DNA from: Hawksworthiomyces lignivorus
Taxonomy: Eukaryota; Ascomycota; Sordariomycetes; Ophiostomatales; Ophiostomataceae
NCBI GenBank assembly: GCA_002917075.1
Contig: NTMA01000066.1
Location: 1 to 64,000 of the forward strand
Direction: 5' to 3'
DNA length: 64,000 nucleotides
Positions 1-12,619 of this stretch are shown here, piece after piece. How positions within the stretch are numbered: position 1 is the stretch's first letter; each line of letters opens with the position of its first letter. Below the pieces are notes generated by a model. That model did no database searches, had not been told where the DNA came from, and saw only the letters and a list, made by a program, of their open reading frames with translations. The position numbers and the translations under genes were made by a program.

Positions 1-1420
1 TTTTTTTTTTTTTCCTTTCCTATGTATTCCTCTTTAGCTTTCACCTCTTCTCCATAGGTTTCTTGTTCAAAAAGTAGGGTCGGCACACTTGCAGTTCTTG
101 CCCATGGAGGTTCATTTGTTTTCATTGCTTGGAAGCACACACTGCAGCGGAGTTTGGGTCTTGGTGCACACTTTCGTTAAATTGCTCTGCTTTAGACATT
201 TTTTTTTACTGGTGGCTTCTTTGCTTTGCCATGATCGCGATCTGTTTTTCGAAGTTTTTATTTATCTGTCTAAGTGCTTTTTTCTCTCCTTTGTTTCGAC
301 GTCTCAGAGAGCTGATGTTCTTGATTCATGTGTCATTCATGGCTGGTCTCGCGCAGATTTCAATACCAAGAGGCTTGCATGCAGAAGGCTACGGGAGGTA
401 CCTTTGAAGGAGCTACTTGAAATAGCTCTGTTTTGACCTTATGTAAGGGATAAAAGCATCATATACTGCCATAACTTGATGGTCTATTTTTTGGATGCGA
501 ATATAGTCGCTTGCTGTTTCATGAAGAGCGACTGTCTCTCTTGTCTGGTCACATATAGACCTCGCATATTGAAAAGAGCATCCTATTAACATTGTTGCTT
601 TTGCAAGAGCAGTTTACTACTCAATAAAGCATCTAGCAGGAAAGGTGAAAACGTAGAGAAGTGGAGCACACACAAGAACTATACTGGCACACATGTTTTC
701 CTTTTCTTCCCCAGTTTCTAATTGCACTTATCAATGCTACGGTGTTTGCCCGTGTATAGCCGACGGTCTTTTCGTGTTACACTCACGGTAGTACGCACGA
801 CGCGCCAATATTCACAAAGTATTAGCGGACGGTAAAGACGCACTACACGAATAGCCCATGTTTAACCAAGGCGATAAAATAACATATGCAATAGACATAT
901 ATTGTATCCTCCTTCCAAGAAATAACGAAACAACAAAAGCATGATTCGACATAGGATATAGAAGAAGTGCGAAGAAGTGCGAAGAAGTTTTACAAAACCG
1001 GGTTCCGTTGGGAAGCCAAACGCGTGATAAAAGCCAGCTAGGAGCTTCACTCATAAGAAAAGCCTGCTCCTCTCTTCCGTTCCCTCTTGGAAGACCGAAA
1101 ATCGTTTGCTCCTTTTCATCATTATCTCCGATTGATGGCCATAACCACATCTTTGATTCTCGCCCATACACCGCCAAAAGAACAAATCGGATATTCAAGA
1201 CATTAGATATTCCTTCCCAACCCCTTCTGCCCGGGTTACCCAAATATATATAACGGGGATATACGTAAAAAAAATTCAAAAATACTGATATTTTAGTATG
1301 AGACAAAACAAGCAAAGAACAGGTAAGTCGTGGAATGGCGGTTTAACCTCAGCATAGAGTTTTTATGCGTACTACTTGCAGAGGAATCCGTTCGCAGACA
1401 GAAGTGGATGCGACGCGAGA
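1..1420. other. Gene-free stretch downstream of the first gene
   Basis: No reading frame here looks like protein: the open frames are short, overlap on both strands and have no recognisable composition or splice structure. The first 13 bases are a T run. At 961-988 there is a short tandem repeat. The segment next to position 1420 probably includes the 3' UTR of the minus-strand gene that ends at 1421. Anything beyond the left edge cannot be judged. Confidence 0.5.
961..988. repeat. Tandem repeat, 10-bp unit x 2.8
   Basis: The unit GAAGAAGTGC occurs twice in full and once in part, in non-coding DNA. Confidence 0.8.
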
Positions 1421-2955
1421 TTATGAATGAAAGAGATCCCAAGCACGCTCACATAGACGAAGAAACTCTTCTCGCTTTGCTCGTTGTGTCTCCGGGCTAT
1501 CGCGGCCCTCCCCGAAGGGCCCGCGACGTTGTGCTGGTCGGCCAGTGCCTAGTGGCGGGCTGCCGCCATCTTCGTATTCGGCTCGCGTGCGTCTCCTGCT
1601 GGTGCTGCGGCTTCCGTCTGCGTTCCTCGAAACATACCCATGTTGCGGCGAAGGAGGCGTAGGCGGTTGATGACCCCCATAGTGCACAAGTTTGGGTAAT
1701 AACTCGGGCCGGCCTCCGGCGATCTCTACTTGAGCCTCTTCGGCAGATCGGTATTCCCTCGGGCGGGCCGACAGCGGTTGTTGTGGCTGCTGTGACTGTT
1801 GCTGCTGCTGGGAATGAGGTGGCGGCGGCGGATGGGACATGGGTGGGGGGAGACTAGGCGATGTGAGTGGTCCGTGGGAACCACTCTGCTGAACATAGAG
1901 AGAATGGCCGCTCGACTCAGGATGGCCTGATAGGCCTTGACCAAAGACGTCCGCAATGGGCGGCAGTCTGTTGTTTGTCTGGTTGGCTGGCACATGGTGG
2001 ATGTGGGATGTGCTGGCCAGTTTCGACGGTTGGTTTGCGATATGGCGTGTCAAGGGATGAGGGTTGTGAATTCCAGTAAAGGTCTGGCCCAACGGAGCAG
2101 ATTGGATAACACGCTCGTTGGCGAATGTTTCGTGGGAGGGCGCCATAATAGACAGTCCAGGTGGGGCTTTGTTACGCCGAGACATGCCAGGTGTCTTTGC
2201 TGCGAAATGGCTCGAAGCGTCCTTGTCTTTGCCTGGTGTCTCCATATTGCCGTCACCTTTTGCCGACTGCTGCTGCAGGCGTGCCTCGATAATATGCCGC
2301 TGCTGTTCACGAACTGTCATGCTGCGCTGTAGCTGCTCCTTCATGGCCGGGTCATGAGTGACAAAGCCAGGGGAAAGGCAGGCGAGGCCAACTTCTTGGA
2401 TGCCAAGGCCGTCTCTTGCAGTTAGTGGGCGACCAGTAGCGGGTGTCGTAGAACTAGCAGTGCCGCCTTTAGACAAGTCGAGTTTTCGTGGTCGGTGACG
2501 AGGAGTCGGCTCAGGGGAGCCGGGTTCCTTCTTGACGACGATCTTGGGGGGGGCAATATTTCGAGATCTAAACGATAACAAGGTTTAATACTTAGTGTCT
2601 CGTGTGTAGGAGTGCGTGTTTTGTCGCCACATGAACAACGCCGGTAATGAAAAATCAAGTTAAATACTCACGCGCTAGGAGGAGAAGACTTTGCAGCTGA
2701 AGCGTGCGCTGTGCCACGAGGGCTGCCGCTGCCTGACCGCTGTGTCACAGCAGCTGTCGTTCCCAAGGAAGTAGTCCTGTGGGCAGAAGGAGAAGTAGAA
2801 GACACGGCAGCAACAGCGGCGGCGGCGGCAGATAGCTCTGCCGCCGATGCCGTTGTTGATGTGGAAGACGTCGCACCAGCGCCATTCGTACTACCGTTAA
2901 ATGATGGCCGGTCGTGGGGAGCCGGTGATGGGGCCATGGTGATGGCGGTACTCAT
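1421..2955 (-). CDS. Conserved low-complexity protein of unknown function (476 aa)
   Basis: Two exons, 2672-2955 and 1421-2567, joined across an intron with donor GTGAGT and acceptor TTTAG; the split alanine codon keeps the frame. The start chosen is the ATG at 2955; an in-frame ATG at 2934 is an alternative, and the open frame further upstream has no protein-like composition. Residues 1-95 are Ser/Thr/Ala-rich. The second exon carries a basic Pro-rich segment, a helical Gln/Arg-rich segment (MKEQLQRSMTVREQQRHI), a Pro/Gln-rich middle with poly-Gln, and a C-terminus ending ERAWDLFHS. There is no enzyme motif. I think homologues exist in other filamentous ascomycetes, but I cannot name a function. 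The 7.7 kb of gene-free DNA upstream would suit a regulator with a large promoter; that is inference. Confidence 0.75.
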
Positions 2956-5900
2956 CGTGAGAAGGGTGAGTGCCGAAGACTGGTATAATTCACGAAGAGG
3001 TAGAGAAGGATAGAGATCGAAGAGAATGAGAAGAGGCAAGACGATGAAATGGGTTCTACCCAAGTCGCCTCAAGCTTGAATAGTCCTCGTCTCTATCTGT
3101 TACAGAAACGTATGTTCGAGAATGTTTCGATGTTTTGTTTTACGTCCTGGTCTTTCCAGTTCCTTTTCACTTCCTTTTTGCCCTATGTTCGGAGGGTAGG
3201 TTGAAAGGATGGGGTTGGGTAAAGAAAGACGGGTGGCGGGAGAGACGGGATGCGGGTAATGCCACGCCTTACAAAGTGCCAGTGCGATACTTTGGTGGTG
3301 TTGTTCTTTTCCGTGCTAGCTCTCAATCCGAACAACCACGCTTAACATAAAGAAGGGACAGGTGTTAGCACAGCGCACGGAGGCTATAAATTGACGAACG
3401 GAAGCAGTCGTTATGTCGGTGGGTTTAATTTGACGCTGTTGAAGGTTGGTTTGTCGACCGTGCGTTTCTTTCCCCCTCCACTTGCTGCTGTTTCGGTTTC
3501 AAAAAAAGAAGTCGCAATTAAAGAGATCCGAACGATGGACAATAGCGGAGCAGACCAAAAAAAATTAGAGTCTCGACTTCTTGTTGTTGCTGTGACAGAA
3601 TAAGAGGCCTAGGACACAAATAGGCCCAAAGCGTCCGCTAATCTATCCGCTGTAAGTCTGTTATTTGCTAGGAGAAAACGATTTCTGTCAAAGGTGCGGA
3701 TTTCGTCGAACAATGTACAAATTCTTTGGTACCACAGTTCCTCTAGATGGATGGGATCTCCCCAGAGAAAAGGTGAAAGCTAAGTAGGATATGTTTCGAG
3801 CCGTCAAATAATTGTATGCTCTGCTTTTTTGTTTTGCTTATCCTAATTTTGAGACTCGTTTCGTCTGACCTTTCTGAGCGCCGGCGAGCGTCGTGATGGA
3901 TGTAGAGTGGAATTAGATGAAGCAAGAAAGAAAACTTCAGAACAACGAGCAGTGCACAACGCCCGGGTATATCGATTAGAAGACAGGAAATATCCGCAGG
4001 GTATGAAACGTGAATCGAACTCGTAACGATTAGACGGTTGCGCAGATGTATATATATGCTCGTAATTCTTTGCAGAAAAATGGAGGAGGTTGTTCTGCTT
4101 TTCTTGAGCGGTGCAAGAAAAGTGGCTGCGTACTCGTATGTGCGCGCTGGTAAAGTCCGTGGATTGTAGATAGGTAGACAATGCGTTGTGGGTAGAGAGA
4201 TGAGTGCAGAAAGCCAGTAACGAAGGATAACGACAGAGCCAGAAGCGAACGACGTTGATAAAAGCACAGGTAGAAGAGAAGAAGAAGAGGGGGGAAAAAA
4301 ACCTAAAAGAGGTCCAAAAAAGAAGAGAGGGATAAGAGTGCACGATGGGAGAAGTGAGAAGGGAAGCAGAAAGGGAAAGGTGAGGAGTAAAGAATAGAGA
4401 GAAAGGAAAGGCGACAAAAAAGGACCCAAGAGCCAGTTGACGGACGAAGCGCCAATTATGAGAGAACGAGGGGGACTTGGGGTGAGTGACAGTGATAGAA
4501 GGGCGTGTGTGAGAGAGATCTTGGCTGGGGTATGAATGAGTGGTGCTGGGTTGCGCAGGGTAAAGGGTGAAAATGCTCATGAAAGGGGAGGGGGGAAAGG
4601 AACCAGGGAAGGGAACCAAAAGGGAAAGGGGGTGGATGTATCTGAGGTCTACGACCACATACGGCGCAGGCGTACGGAGTATTACCGTCTCTGAAAGGGG
4701 TGATGGACTTGTTTTAACAGGGCTCTGTCTGTTTCTTTCTTTTCTTTTCCCCTTGGGCTGTGTGTTAAAAGGTATGAAGGATATTGCTGTGGACGGAGCA
4801 TAGAGTGCGGTTATTGCAACGTATCTAAAATCTCATATACTCCAAACAGGCGACAGAAGACATTTCGTATTGGTCTCCGACAGCTGAAAAGAGGGCTATT
4901 GGGGACGGAGAAGCAAACGTAAAAAGCCCCAGTGACGGAGGGACACTTCTACTTGTTCGTTGTGCTTGCTGTTTCGAGTTTTCAACCTGCCATCTACGTA
5001 CATACAAGTGACGCCGCGGCCTGAGTGAGCGAGCTCTCTTCTCTCTTCTCCTTCCTCTTTCTCACTTTCTCCTTTCGCTCCCGCTTTCCATTTTCGCCAT
5101 CGATGGCTGCTGGGGCTTCTTGAGGTGAATTATTATGGCGGCGGTCTGCTTCGCTTTGACAAACAATAATAGCGAGTGACCGTGTTCAATACATGTTCCT
5201 CTGTGCACATGCACATGCTTAGTCTTGCAAATACGAAAGTCGCAGCGTGGCATTCTACACTCCGTTTTCCATGCTTAGGTTTGGGCTCTCGTCCCTGCTC
5301 TTAAAATCGGGTGTTAGAAATAAAGCCACTACGGCTGTTCGACTCTGTGCCTGCTGCACTAGCGAGTTACAGCAGAAAGAAAATGGGCGGCATGATTGGA
5401 CGTTGGAGATTGGGAAGGGGGTGAACACTTAAAAAGTCGGGAAAATTGAGAGAGGGAAAGGGGAAACCAGCCAAGGGATGGAAGAGAAAGGGGGTACTGG
5501 GACGAGTACGTCGTAAGTTTAGGAGGGGAGGAAAGGCCGTCGCGCAGGACAAGCGCGAAGCAGGAACGTGGTGAAAGCGCCCCAAGTAAGCCTACTCCAT
5601 AAAATACAACGACGGCGGGGCCTCGCCGTCTTCTCCTTCCCTCCACTTCTTTTTCTCACCTTTTTTTAGTCTGTTTTACATTGATGCTGGTCCAAACGCA
5701 CCAGCGCCAGCACCAGCCAGGCCAGAGGCAAAAAAAAATTTGTGACACACGTCCTTCGTTTATCGTTCGTCCAGGAACGCGTTTGTCCACGACTATATAC
5801 GTATATAAACTACGACATGCAAGTACATTAACCACCTGGCGAAGCATTGCACAGCATACAACAGCATGACCTCTAAAATTTTCTTTAAAAAAAAAAAAAG

Positions 5901-8900
5901 GTAAGGTGATTAGGTGCAGAAAGAGGAAGACAATATGCATGCTGTGCGAGATGAAGAAGCAGACAATTTGAGAGAATAGTGGGAAGGGAACTAGGGAGTA
6001 CGGATAGAGTGAAGGGCGGGAGGAACAAAATAATAATGTGACCTAAAAAAAACTTGGGGGGTCTTGATTGGACAACCCCTGTCGAGATACCCATGTCTCT
6101 CTCTTCTTCGTGCAGATCCAGTCCCGGCTAAGAGACTAGACGTTTCTTCTCAGAGAGGGAATCCTTCAGACCAGGCCTTGGTTGGTTGTCGTGTTTGTGT
6201 GCGATTTACCTTCCGAGCATCCTACTCCGTTTACTTATTCGTCTTTTGAAGACTCTCAAACACCAAAAACTCCATACTCCGTTATCTGGTCTTCAGTGAT
6301 GCCTCCCTGTTCGCCTTTTTTTTTTGTGGGATTGCATGAATAGTTACGCATTCTCTTGGCCGTATATATACGTTGGATCTCTTCTGTCCTGTCCTTCTCG
6401 ACTACCGTCACAAATTAGTAAAGAGGAGGCAATGCAGAGGGCTATACGGAGTACAGTCCTTCGAATCCGTAACCACCCCATTTATATTCTGTTACTCGTG
6501 AAAAGCCAAAAGCCACAAGCCAAAGAGAGAAAAAAAAATATTATGGGGGGAGGGGAAGCAGGGGCATGGCGGACACTTGACGACATTCTGAGAATTGCGG
6601 ATTACGGAGCATTACTCTTATTGTCGAAACCCCTCTCATCCGTTGCCCCAAAAACTTCCCATTGTGGTAGTGATGGCGAAACAGCCAGGCAGTCTTGGCC
6701 CTATTCTCCACACGAGGTACACACAAATACTCCGTACACGTTTATACTAGAACCTCGCAGTGGCAAACGGGCCGCTTGGGAAAAGGTCCTGCTATCCGAG
6801 TCCGTTACATAATTGCGAGGCTTCTCTATCTGCCACCAGCCTGCTGTTTACCAACCGGTTCATCCTGTCCCGTTTTCTATGCTTAAATGTTACGAGGTTA
6901 ATGAGGAACGGTGCAAAGTTCTACAAAACAGTATCTGTGCAGATAGAGTGCATAAACTATACTCTATATAATGAAGACCGAATTTACATGGACATATAAT
7001 GCATCAGAGTACCCTGTGTCACTTGCGTATACATATGTATATAAGATAGGCACAAAGCGGATTGGTTCTCTTGGTTTGCAGGAATGGTCTTCTTTGCCTC
7101 GTCGTCTTCCCGGAAAGGCGCCGCCGCTACTGCGAGAACTGGATGAGAAATGGACAGAACCTGTATTTCTGAGACTGTTTAACCATTTTTGGATTTCCAG
7201 GCTATCTTCTTTTTCACATCCAGCGTTATGGTGCGCAATTCGTGTTTTACAAACTACTGAATACCTACGTGTTGCTTGAAGGCTACTGCACACCAATTCT
7301 TTCCTTTTCCTTTCATTTTATTTGTACCTGAAAGAGAATTCTAGACAGTGTATTGTACATACATACATACATACTCGAAGAGATGGTTAGGGCAAGGGGG
7401 GAAACGTGAATGCCGCCTCGGGTAGGTCGTAGTATCCGTAAAGATTTCCCCATATTTTGCTACACGTCGCATGATTCGGCTGCAAGCGTTGCACCTTGAA
7501 GCTATGGCCTCTCTTCCTTTGTTCCAAAGACGAGGTTGGTCGTAGGGAACGCTATGGGCAGAATTAAAGGACGACGCGATACTACCTCACTTTTTGTTAG
7601 GTCATGACACAAAACTTCAGATGATGAAGGGAATTTGGCGAAAGTACCTGTAATGCCAACCGTGCTGACCACAGCCCCGATTCTTCGATCACCACAAATC
7701 CCGAGTTTGTGTTGTATGAGCAGTCAAAATTGGCCCAGCTGGCATTCTCTGTATCACAGAACACGGCGCGCGGCCTGCGAAAAGTAGTGCTATTGATACT
7801 TGGCAGTGCTGTGTCAGATTTGGTGATCATAAAGGACGCCAGCCGGTCAACCCTAGCCTGTGCTATGCCCTCTTTCTTGACCTCTCTCCCCTTTCATTTT
7901 ACCAGGCTTAGACTTGCGCAGCTACATTTGGAGAGGAAAGTAAAGAACCCCTGTCCGGCACATGTCGTGAAACAGATGAGGCTGTGAAGAACCTTTCTTT
8001 GTATACCAGGACGACAGGGCTTCGTAGTGTAGTCGTATTACGTCAACGGAGGTGTGTCGAAAGAGAAGAGAAGAGAAGCAGTAACAGTATTAGAGGAGCT
8101 CGCGCGGCAAATTTATGTAATTCACGCATATGCAAATTGGTTATTTTCTTCCTACGACCACTCGTACATTCGACCACATCGCAGTAGAGAGCTCGGTGAA
8201 TTCCCGTCGGAACGGTTCGCCTGTGTCGTTGTTCATCCCTCCCATACCTTTTTCGCATTTAATTACTCAGGATACGCATGTATCCCGGTTGCTTCATTTT
8301 AGGCAGCGTAGGCAGAAATGCAGATGCAATTGAGGAGAGGGTGGCTAAATAAAGCAATTGTAACAGTCCGTCTTTAAGGCCACTGATTATACCAGTGGCG
8401 TTTCCGTCTTTGCTTCTAGTGGGCACTATTAGCTACTGTTTCATGTTATTCTGCGTGGACTCCTGCTGCCACAATGGATTGTCTTTCCGATGTGCAAACA
8501 GAATGCCCCGGCACTTTCGTCATTTCAATCTAAGCATATATTTTGGCTGTTAGATGCTCCTCCACATCGCGCCTCCTTTAAAGGTATCGAACTTGAAAAA
8601 ATCCATGCCTGCGCCCGTTGTCTAATGGGTCATCTCGCAGTGTACACGTATCTTGCCACGACCACAGTCTGCCGTTCTTCTCTTAGTCCCGAAGTTGTTG
8701 GCTGTCCTTTGGAGGCATGCGGTCACACGTCATTTTCAAGTTTTGGGTCCACGGAGTGTACCAAGAATACTTGAAACTGCTGTCTTGGTATCCTGCGCAG
8801 AGCCAGACAGCAGAAGGTTACAGTGCACTGACACACGCTTCGCCCTCCACACCCTCATCCGCCATTATTGCACGCCCTTCTTCATTAATTTGGTTTGAAA

Positions 8901-10668
8901 TTTTTATTGGGCCAATCAACGGTGGTGCGTGGCTGTTTGTCTTGAAACGCGATGTTCCCTTTCCTCTTGCCCATCTCCAGTTCGGGTCAAATCATGCGAT
9001 CTCTTTAATGCCCAGTTCTCCAAGTCCACACAAGGAGAGGGGAGATCTATGCTTACCCTGTAGACTTATTCTACTCGTCTGTGCTTTTCAATATTTTTTA
9101 CTCATAATTGATCGCCCTCTATCGTCTACTGTGGATATGTACATGGTTTTCTTTGTTGTCAATTGGCTAAACAACAAGCAACATTAAAGAAGGCGCTGAA
9201 TGGTTGCTGCACTGGCTTTATGTTTAAGTTGTGGTTTTCTCTGTTTATTTCGTCTGGTTTTTTTGGGGGTATTGATTTACTCTATTACGTTGAGGTGCAT
9301 AATGTTCAGAGTTGCGATTATCATTTCTCCTTCATTCGATGGCGCACGACGATGTCAGATCCACGTAGCTCAGAGTGCCTATCTCCATAGGACGCTTATA
9401 GCGCCTAGATCTAAGCATACGTCGTCGAAGAAAACTCTAAGAACGCTTTACACTCAAGCAGATAAATGCAAGGCATGGACAAGCAGATCTTGGAGAAATC
9501 TTCAACGAAACATCTGAGGGAAGGGAGTGTGAAGCTGAGCGTTCTGAAGGCGAGCTTGCTGCTCGCTGTTTTCTGGCCGCCATCTAATGAAACGGTGTAA
9601 AGCTATTCTTTTACTTCTGCTCATAAATGAAAGCCCCAATAGTGAATAACGAGGAGGCTCTGAGACCGTTGCATTGGCGTCAAAACCGGCGCATCTTGGA
9701 TCTCTACACACCAAGGAGGGGATACTCGCCCTGGATGTGCGTCAAATCGCCTGCAGCTAGCCGCCGCGATCAGCCTTTCCATTTGCTCGTAAAGTTCTCT
9801 TTCTCGGATCCTTTGTTTCGCCATCGTGCGTCCAGTTTAGGCTGCTGTCAACTCTAGCATCGTTAGAAACACAAGAAGCATTGTTGTAATCCGATATACA
9901 GTCTTGCTTTTGGCTTTGTGATTTTGAAGTTAGCTCTGGACCGTCTTCAACCATCAAATGTTAATGGATTCTCGTCCAATCAGAAGTAGTTAACCGCATT
10001 TGACCACACCATCTCTTTCCGCTGCCCGTTTTCTTGTCCTCTCACAAGCTGCCCATAAGCGCGAGGCTTTCGACAGCAAGTTTTTTGGGGGGGAGAAGAA
10101 GGGAGAGCATTTTTATCCGAACACACATATATCTCCCCTATTTGCACCCCTATACCAGGGACCTGGTGATCATAGCGAAGTGTCGTCCAAACACAACTGC
10201 CGTAGCACGACACTGATGATTTTTCTACTCACAGACCCACGAACGAACTTCAACACCGATACGTAAAATTGGATAAAAAGTGAAAATGTAAGGTCAGTAA
10301 CCATGTAGGATCAAAAAATGAGGCACCAACTCATTTTTTTGATTTATTCTTTTTCAAAGAAGGACATCAGATAGTACAACTAGCGAGTTGGCGCATTTAG
10401 TCAGTATCGTTTCGTTCAAAGTCCGTACAGTAATACATGTAGACTTGCGCTGGCAACGTCGGAAAGCCTTATCGCCGCCCCACCCACTGATAACGACTGT
10501 ACATACACGATCTAAAAAAAAGTTTATCGCCGCCTGGGAAAAAAAGATGAACTGCACACGCGATTTACCAAGCATGTGGAGTTGAGAAATATATTCCACC
10601 GACTTCCTGTTCCCTAGAACATTGACGACAATATACGAACATTCCCCATACACATTCTGAGTTTCAAC
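2956..10668. other. 7.7-kb stretch without a recognisable gene
   Basis: Only short, mutually overlapping open frames occur, none with family motifs or convincing splice joins. Purine-rich tracts on the plus strand (about 4260-4640 and 5400-5500) are pyrimidine-rich when read towards the minus-strand gene at 2955, as is common near fungal transcription starts, so part of this DNA is probably its promoter and 5' leader. The right end should hold the RPC19 promoter. A 9-bp motif, TACGGAGTA or its complement, recurs here, and a TACA microsatellite lies at 7356-7374. Non-coding RNAs cannot be excluded from sequence alone. Confidence 0.5.
7356..7374. repeat. TACA microsatellite
   Basis: About 4.75 uninterrupted copies of TACA in non-coding DNA. 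Confidence 0.85.
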
Positions 10669-11508
10669 ATGTCATCCAGGTCGAGGAAGAAGCAGCCTGC
10701 TTCTAAGGAGGCGCTCGAAGATGCTGAGATGGTAGATGCACCTGCAGCTGCAACTGTCGAGAATGCCGCAGACGACGGACAGAGAGTCGACCAAGACGAA
10801 GTGCCAGCCCTAGAAACTGAGGCTCAAGAAGTAGAAGAAGAAGCAGAAGAAGAAGATGAAGAAGAGCGGACACAGAGAGTGCGACTGGTACGCGGCAGAG
10901 CAAGCCCCTCAAAATAGAAGAGCGGCGAGATACAAAGGAGCCAAACCATCTGGGTTCTAACAGAGATAATAGTTACCGGGATCGACGCCAACAGCTGCTT
11001 CGTTTGAGTTCCTCGATGAGGGCCACACGCTGGGCAATGCGTTGCGATATATAATAATGAAGAAGTACGCAGCCATCACCGCTTTTTTTCGTTGGCGCTT
11101 GCTGCTCCCGTCGCATTTGACTTTCGGCGATATGTGGAAGTGCTGAGGCAGACCGCAGGAGAATACAGAAGCTGACGAGACCCTACTTACAGCCCAGATG
11201 TCGAATTCTGTGCCTATGCCATCCCACATCCTTCGGAAGCTAAGATGAACATCCGCATTCAGACATACGGTAAGAGCGACAGCTTCCATTCTTTGCAAAG
11301 ATTTTGATCTTAGCTAGCCGTTATTTTTTTTTGGTTTCGTTTCGTGTGCCTCGCCAATAATCTGACATTTCATGTTCCCATCGACTTAGAGGGTACCGCT
11401 ACCCAGGCCCTCCATAAGGGACTACGCGATCTACAAGACCTCTGCGACGTCGTTGGCGACAAGTACTGGGAAGCACGGAAACAATTTGTTGGCGCGACGG
11501 AGGCGTAA
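10669..11508 (+). CDS. RPC19: RNA polymerase I and III subunit AC19 (168 aa)
   Basis: Small alpha-like subunit shared by RNA polymerases I and III; with AC40 it forms the assembly platform equivalent to the bacterial alpha dimer, in the nucleus. Four exons: 10669-10887, 10973-11064, 11193-11269 and 11390-11508, all introns GT-AG with CTAAC or CTGAC branch sites. The joined protein contains the family core [58 protein letters not shown] and a C-terminus ending [17 protein letters not shown]. About 70 N-terminal residues form a Glu/Asp-rich disordered extension, typical of fungal copies. The gene ends 324 bp from the convergent complex I subunit gene. The splice joins reproduce conserved motifs across every boundary, so the model is strong. 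Confidence 0.95.
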
Positions 11509-11832
11509 CTTGGGTTTATAAACACGACAAAAAAGAGAAGGAAAGGGATTGGGATGCGTTTGAGTCCGTATTCAACCTTAAAAGCGTGAAAGAAAATGCG
11601 AGACAACCTAAATCGTTTTGGGGCAGGGGCGTTGTCGGAGTCATTTCGATAGAACATTAATTCTTTGGTCAAGTATTTTATTTTTTGGGCATTTGTTAAT
11701 TCTCGCTCGAGTGAAATACGATGGCCTTGATATTTGCTATTCACAAAACTAAGTGAAATGGGCACGGGACTGTGGCCATCTTTGAGCCACTCGCACATTT
11801 CAGCTTCCATTCTCTTTGGCCTCTTGTCTTGT
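11509..11832. other. Convergent 3' region
   Basis: This gap holds the 3' ends of RPC19 (+) and the complex I subunit gene (-). I see no gene in it. Frames open on the minus strand here are read-through of the neighbouring gene's last intron and UTR. Confidence 0.6.
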
Positions 11833-12619
11833 TTAATTGCGACCCTGTTCGCTCTTGTTAGCCAATGCGCCCTTGGTATTGATGTGGGGTCTATAGAATG
11901 TATCCTTACCTCCAAGAAGCCCTGCATGAAGCTCGACGGCAGCTTCCGGTCATTCTGGAACGACTCCTCCTTGAAGTAAGACATGATGTGTGTTGTTTGG
12001 CGCCAGAAGTTCATGGTCTCCTGTTTAAAAGCATCACAGTTTTAGTCATTGTCACCGCAAAAGTCAATTGTATACTCGTGAGAATAATATCACTAACCTG
12101 ATAGTCTGCAGCACTCTGGAATAGGAGTACGTCAACAACTGGCAGCTTGTTGACAAACCGATGCCGCTCAAACTCCTGCCGGATCCTAGTCCGCAAAACG
12201 GCCACGGGCAGCGGAACGTTATACATCGTCTGGATTTCGGGGGCCTATAGTCCAGTAAGGAAGATCAGTTTTGTCAGCGTTGAGAGAACTTCCCATGCAG
12301 TCTAATCTGTTCTCTCATCTCATGTACTGAAATATCTCATCCCCTCATCCCCTCATATTCTACCGTCTGCTTATCTCGACGTGCTCCATTTCTCCTTTGT
12401 CCTGCCTTGGGATTCACGATGTGTTCTCACGTACAGCGCGGATCCATTCTCTGTATGCGGCAAGAACTCTTCTTTTCGCTTCCGGCCAGCTTGTTGCTAA
12501 TGCCGAATCGCCATGGTCAGCCAGGTTCATCTTGGATATGAAGAGCGGAAAGACACGGCCTCAGGATATAGCGTACATTGCCGCGTTACGCGGGCGAATT
12601 CTGTAGGTGCAATCGCCAT
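11833..12619 (-). CDS. NDUFA6: Complex I 14.8-kDa subunit, NDUFA6/LYR family (122 aa)
   Basis: Accessory subunit of mitochondrial NADH:ubiquinone oxidoreductase on the matrix side; LYR proteins of this type bind acyl carrier protein. Five exons: 12577-12619, 12434-12489, 12098-12244, 11910-12020 and 11833-11844. The first exon encodes [14 protein letters not shown], the second the tyrosine-arginine motif AAYREWIRA, then [50 protein letters not shown] and a final exon encoding only Gly-Arg-Asn-stop. Length and ending match the filamentous fungal family (about 120 residues, ending FLEGRN). The join between exons 1 and 2 is least certain: I used donor GTACGC and acceptor CAAG, giving TRQS; donor GTAACG with the TAG acceptor three codons upstream is possible. 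The gene is divergent from BUD31. Confidence 0.9.

Noticed and set aside
3994..4060. GAATCGAACTCG, resembling a tRNA T-arm on the minus strand
   Set aside because: No acceptor stem, D-arm or anticodon arm could be folded around it. No tRNA, 5S rRNA or U6-like sequence was found elsewhere by eye; a tRNAscan/Infernal run would settle this.
3743..4658. Two overlapping minus-strand open frames of 228 and 271 codons
   Set aside because: Both derive from a purine/pyrimidine-biased tract, overlap in different frames and show no domain or conserved motif; they fit promoter or leader DNA of the gene at 2955.
7597..7830. Minus-strand frame with spaced cysteines and a donor-like GTACTT
   Set aside because: It could be one exon of a small secreted protein, but I found neither a signal-peptide exon nor a downstream exon.
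9621..9957. Minus-strand frames reading MAKQRIRERELYEQMERLIA and an upstream acidic/basic piece
   Set aside because: The short helical look recalls a basic-zipper fragment, but the two frames overlap out of phase, splice sites do not join them convincingly and no leucine repeat follows.
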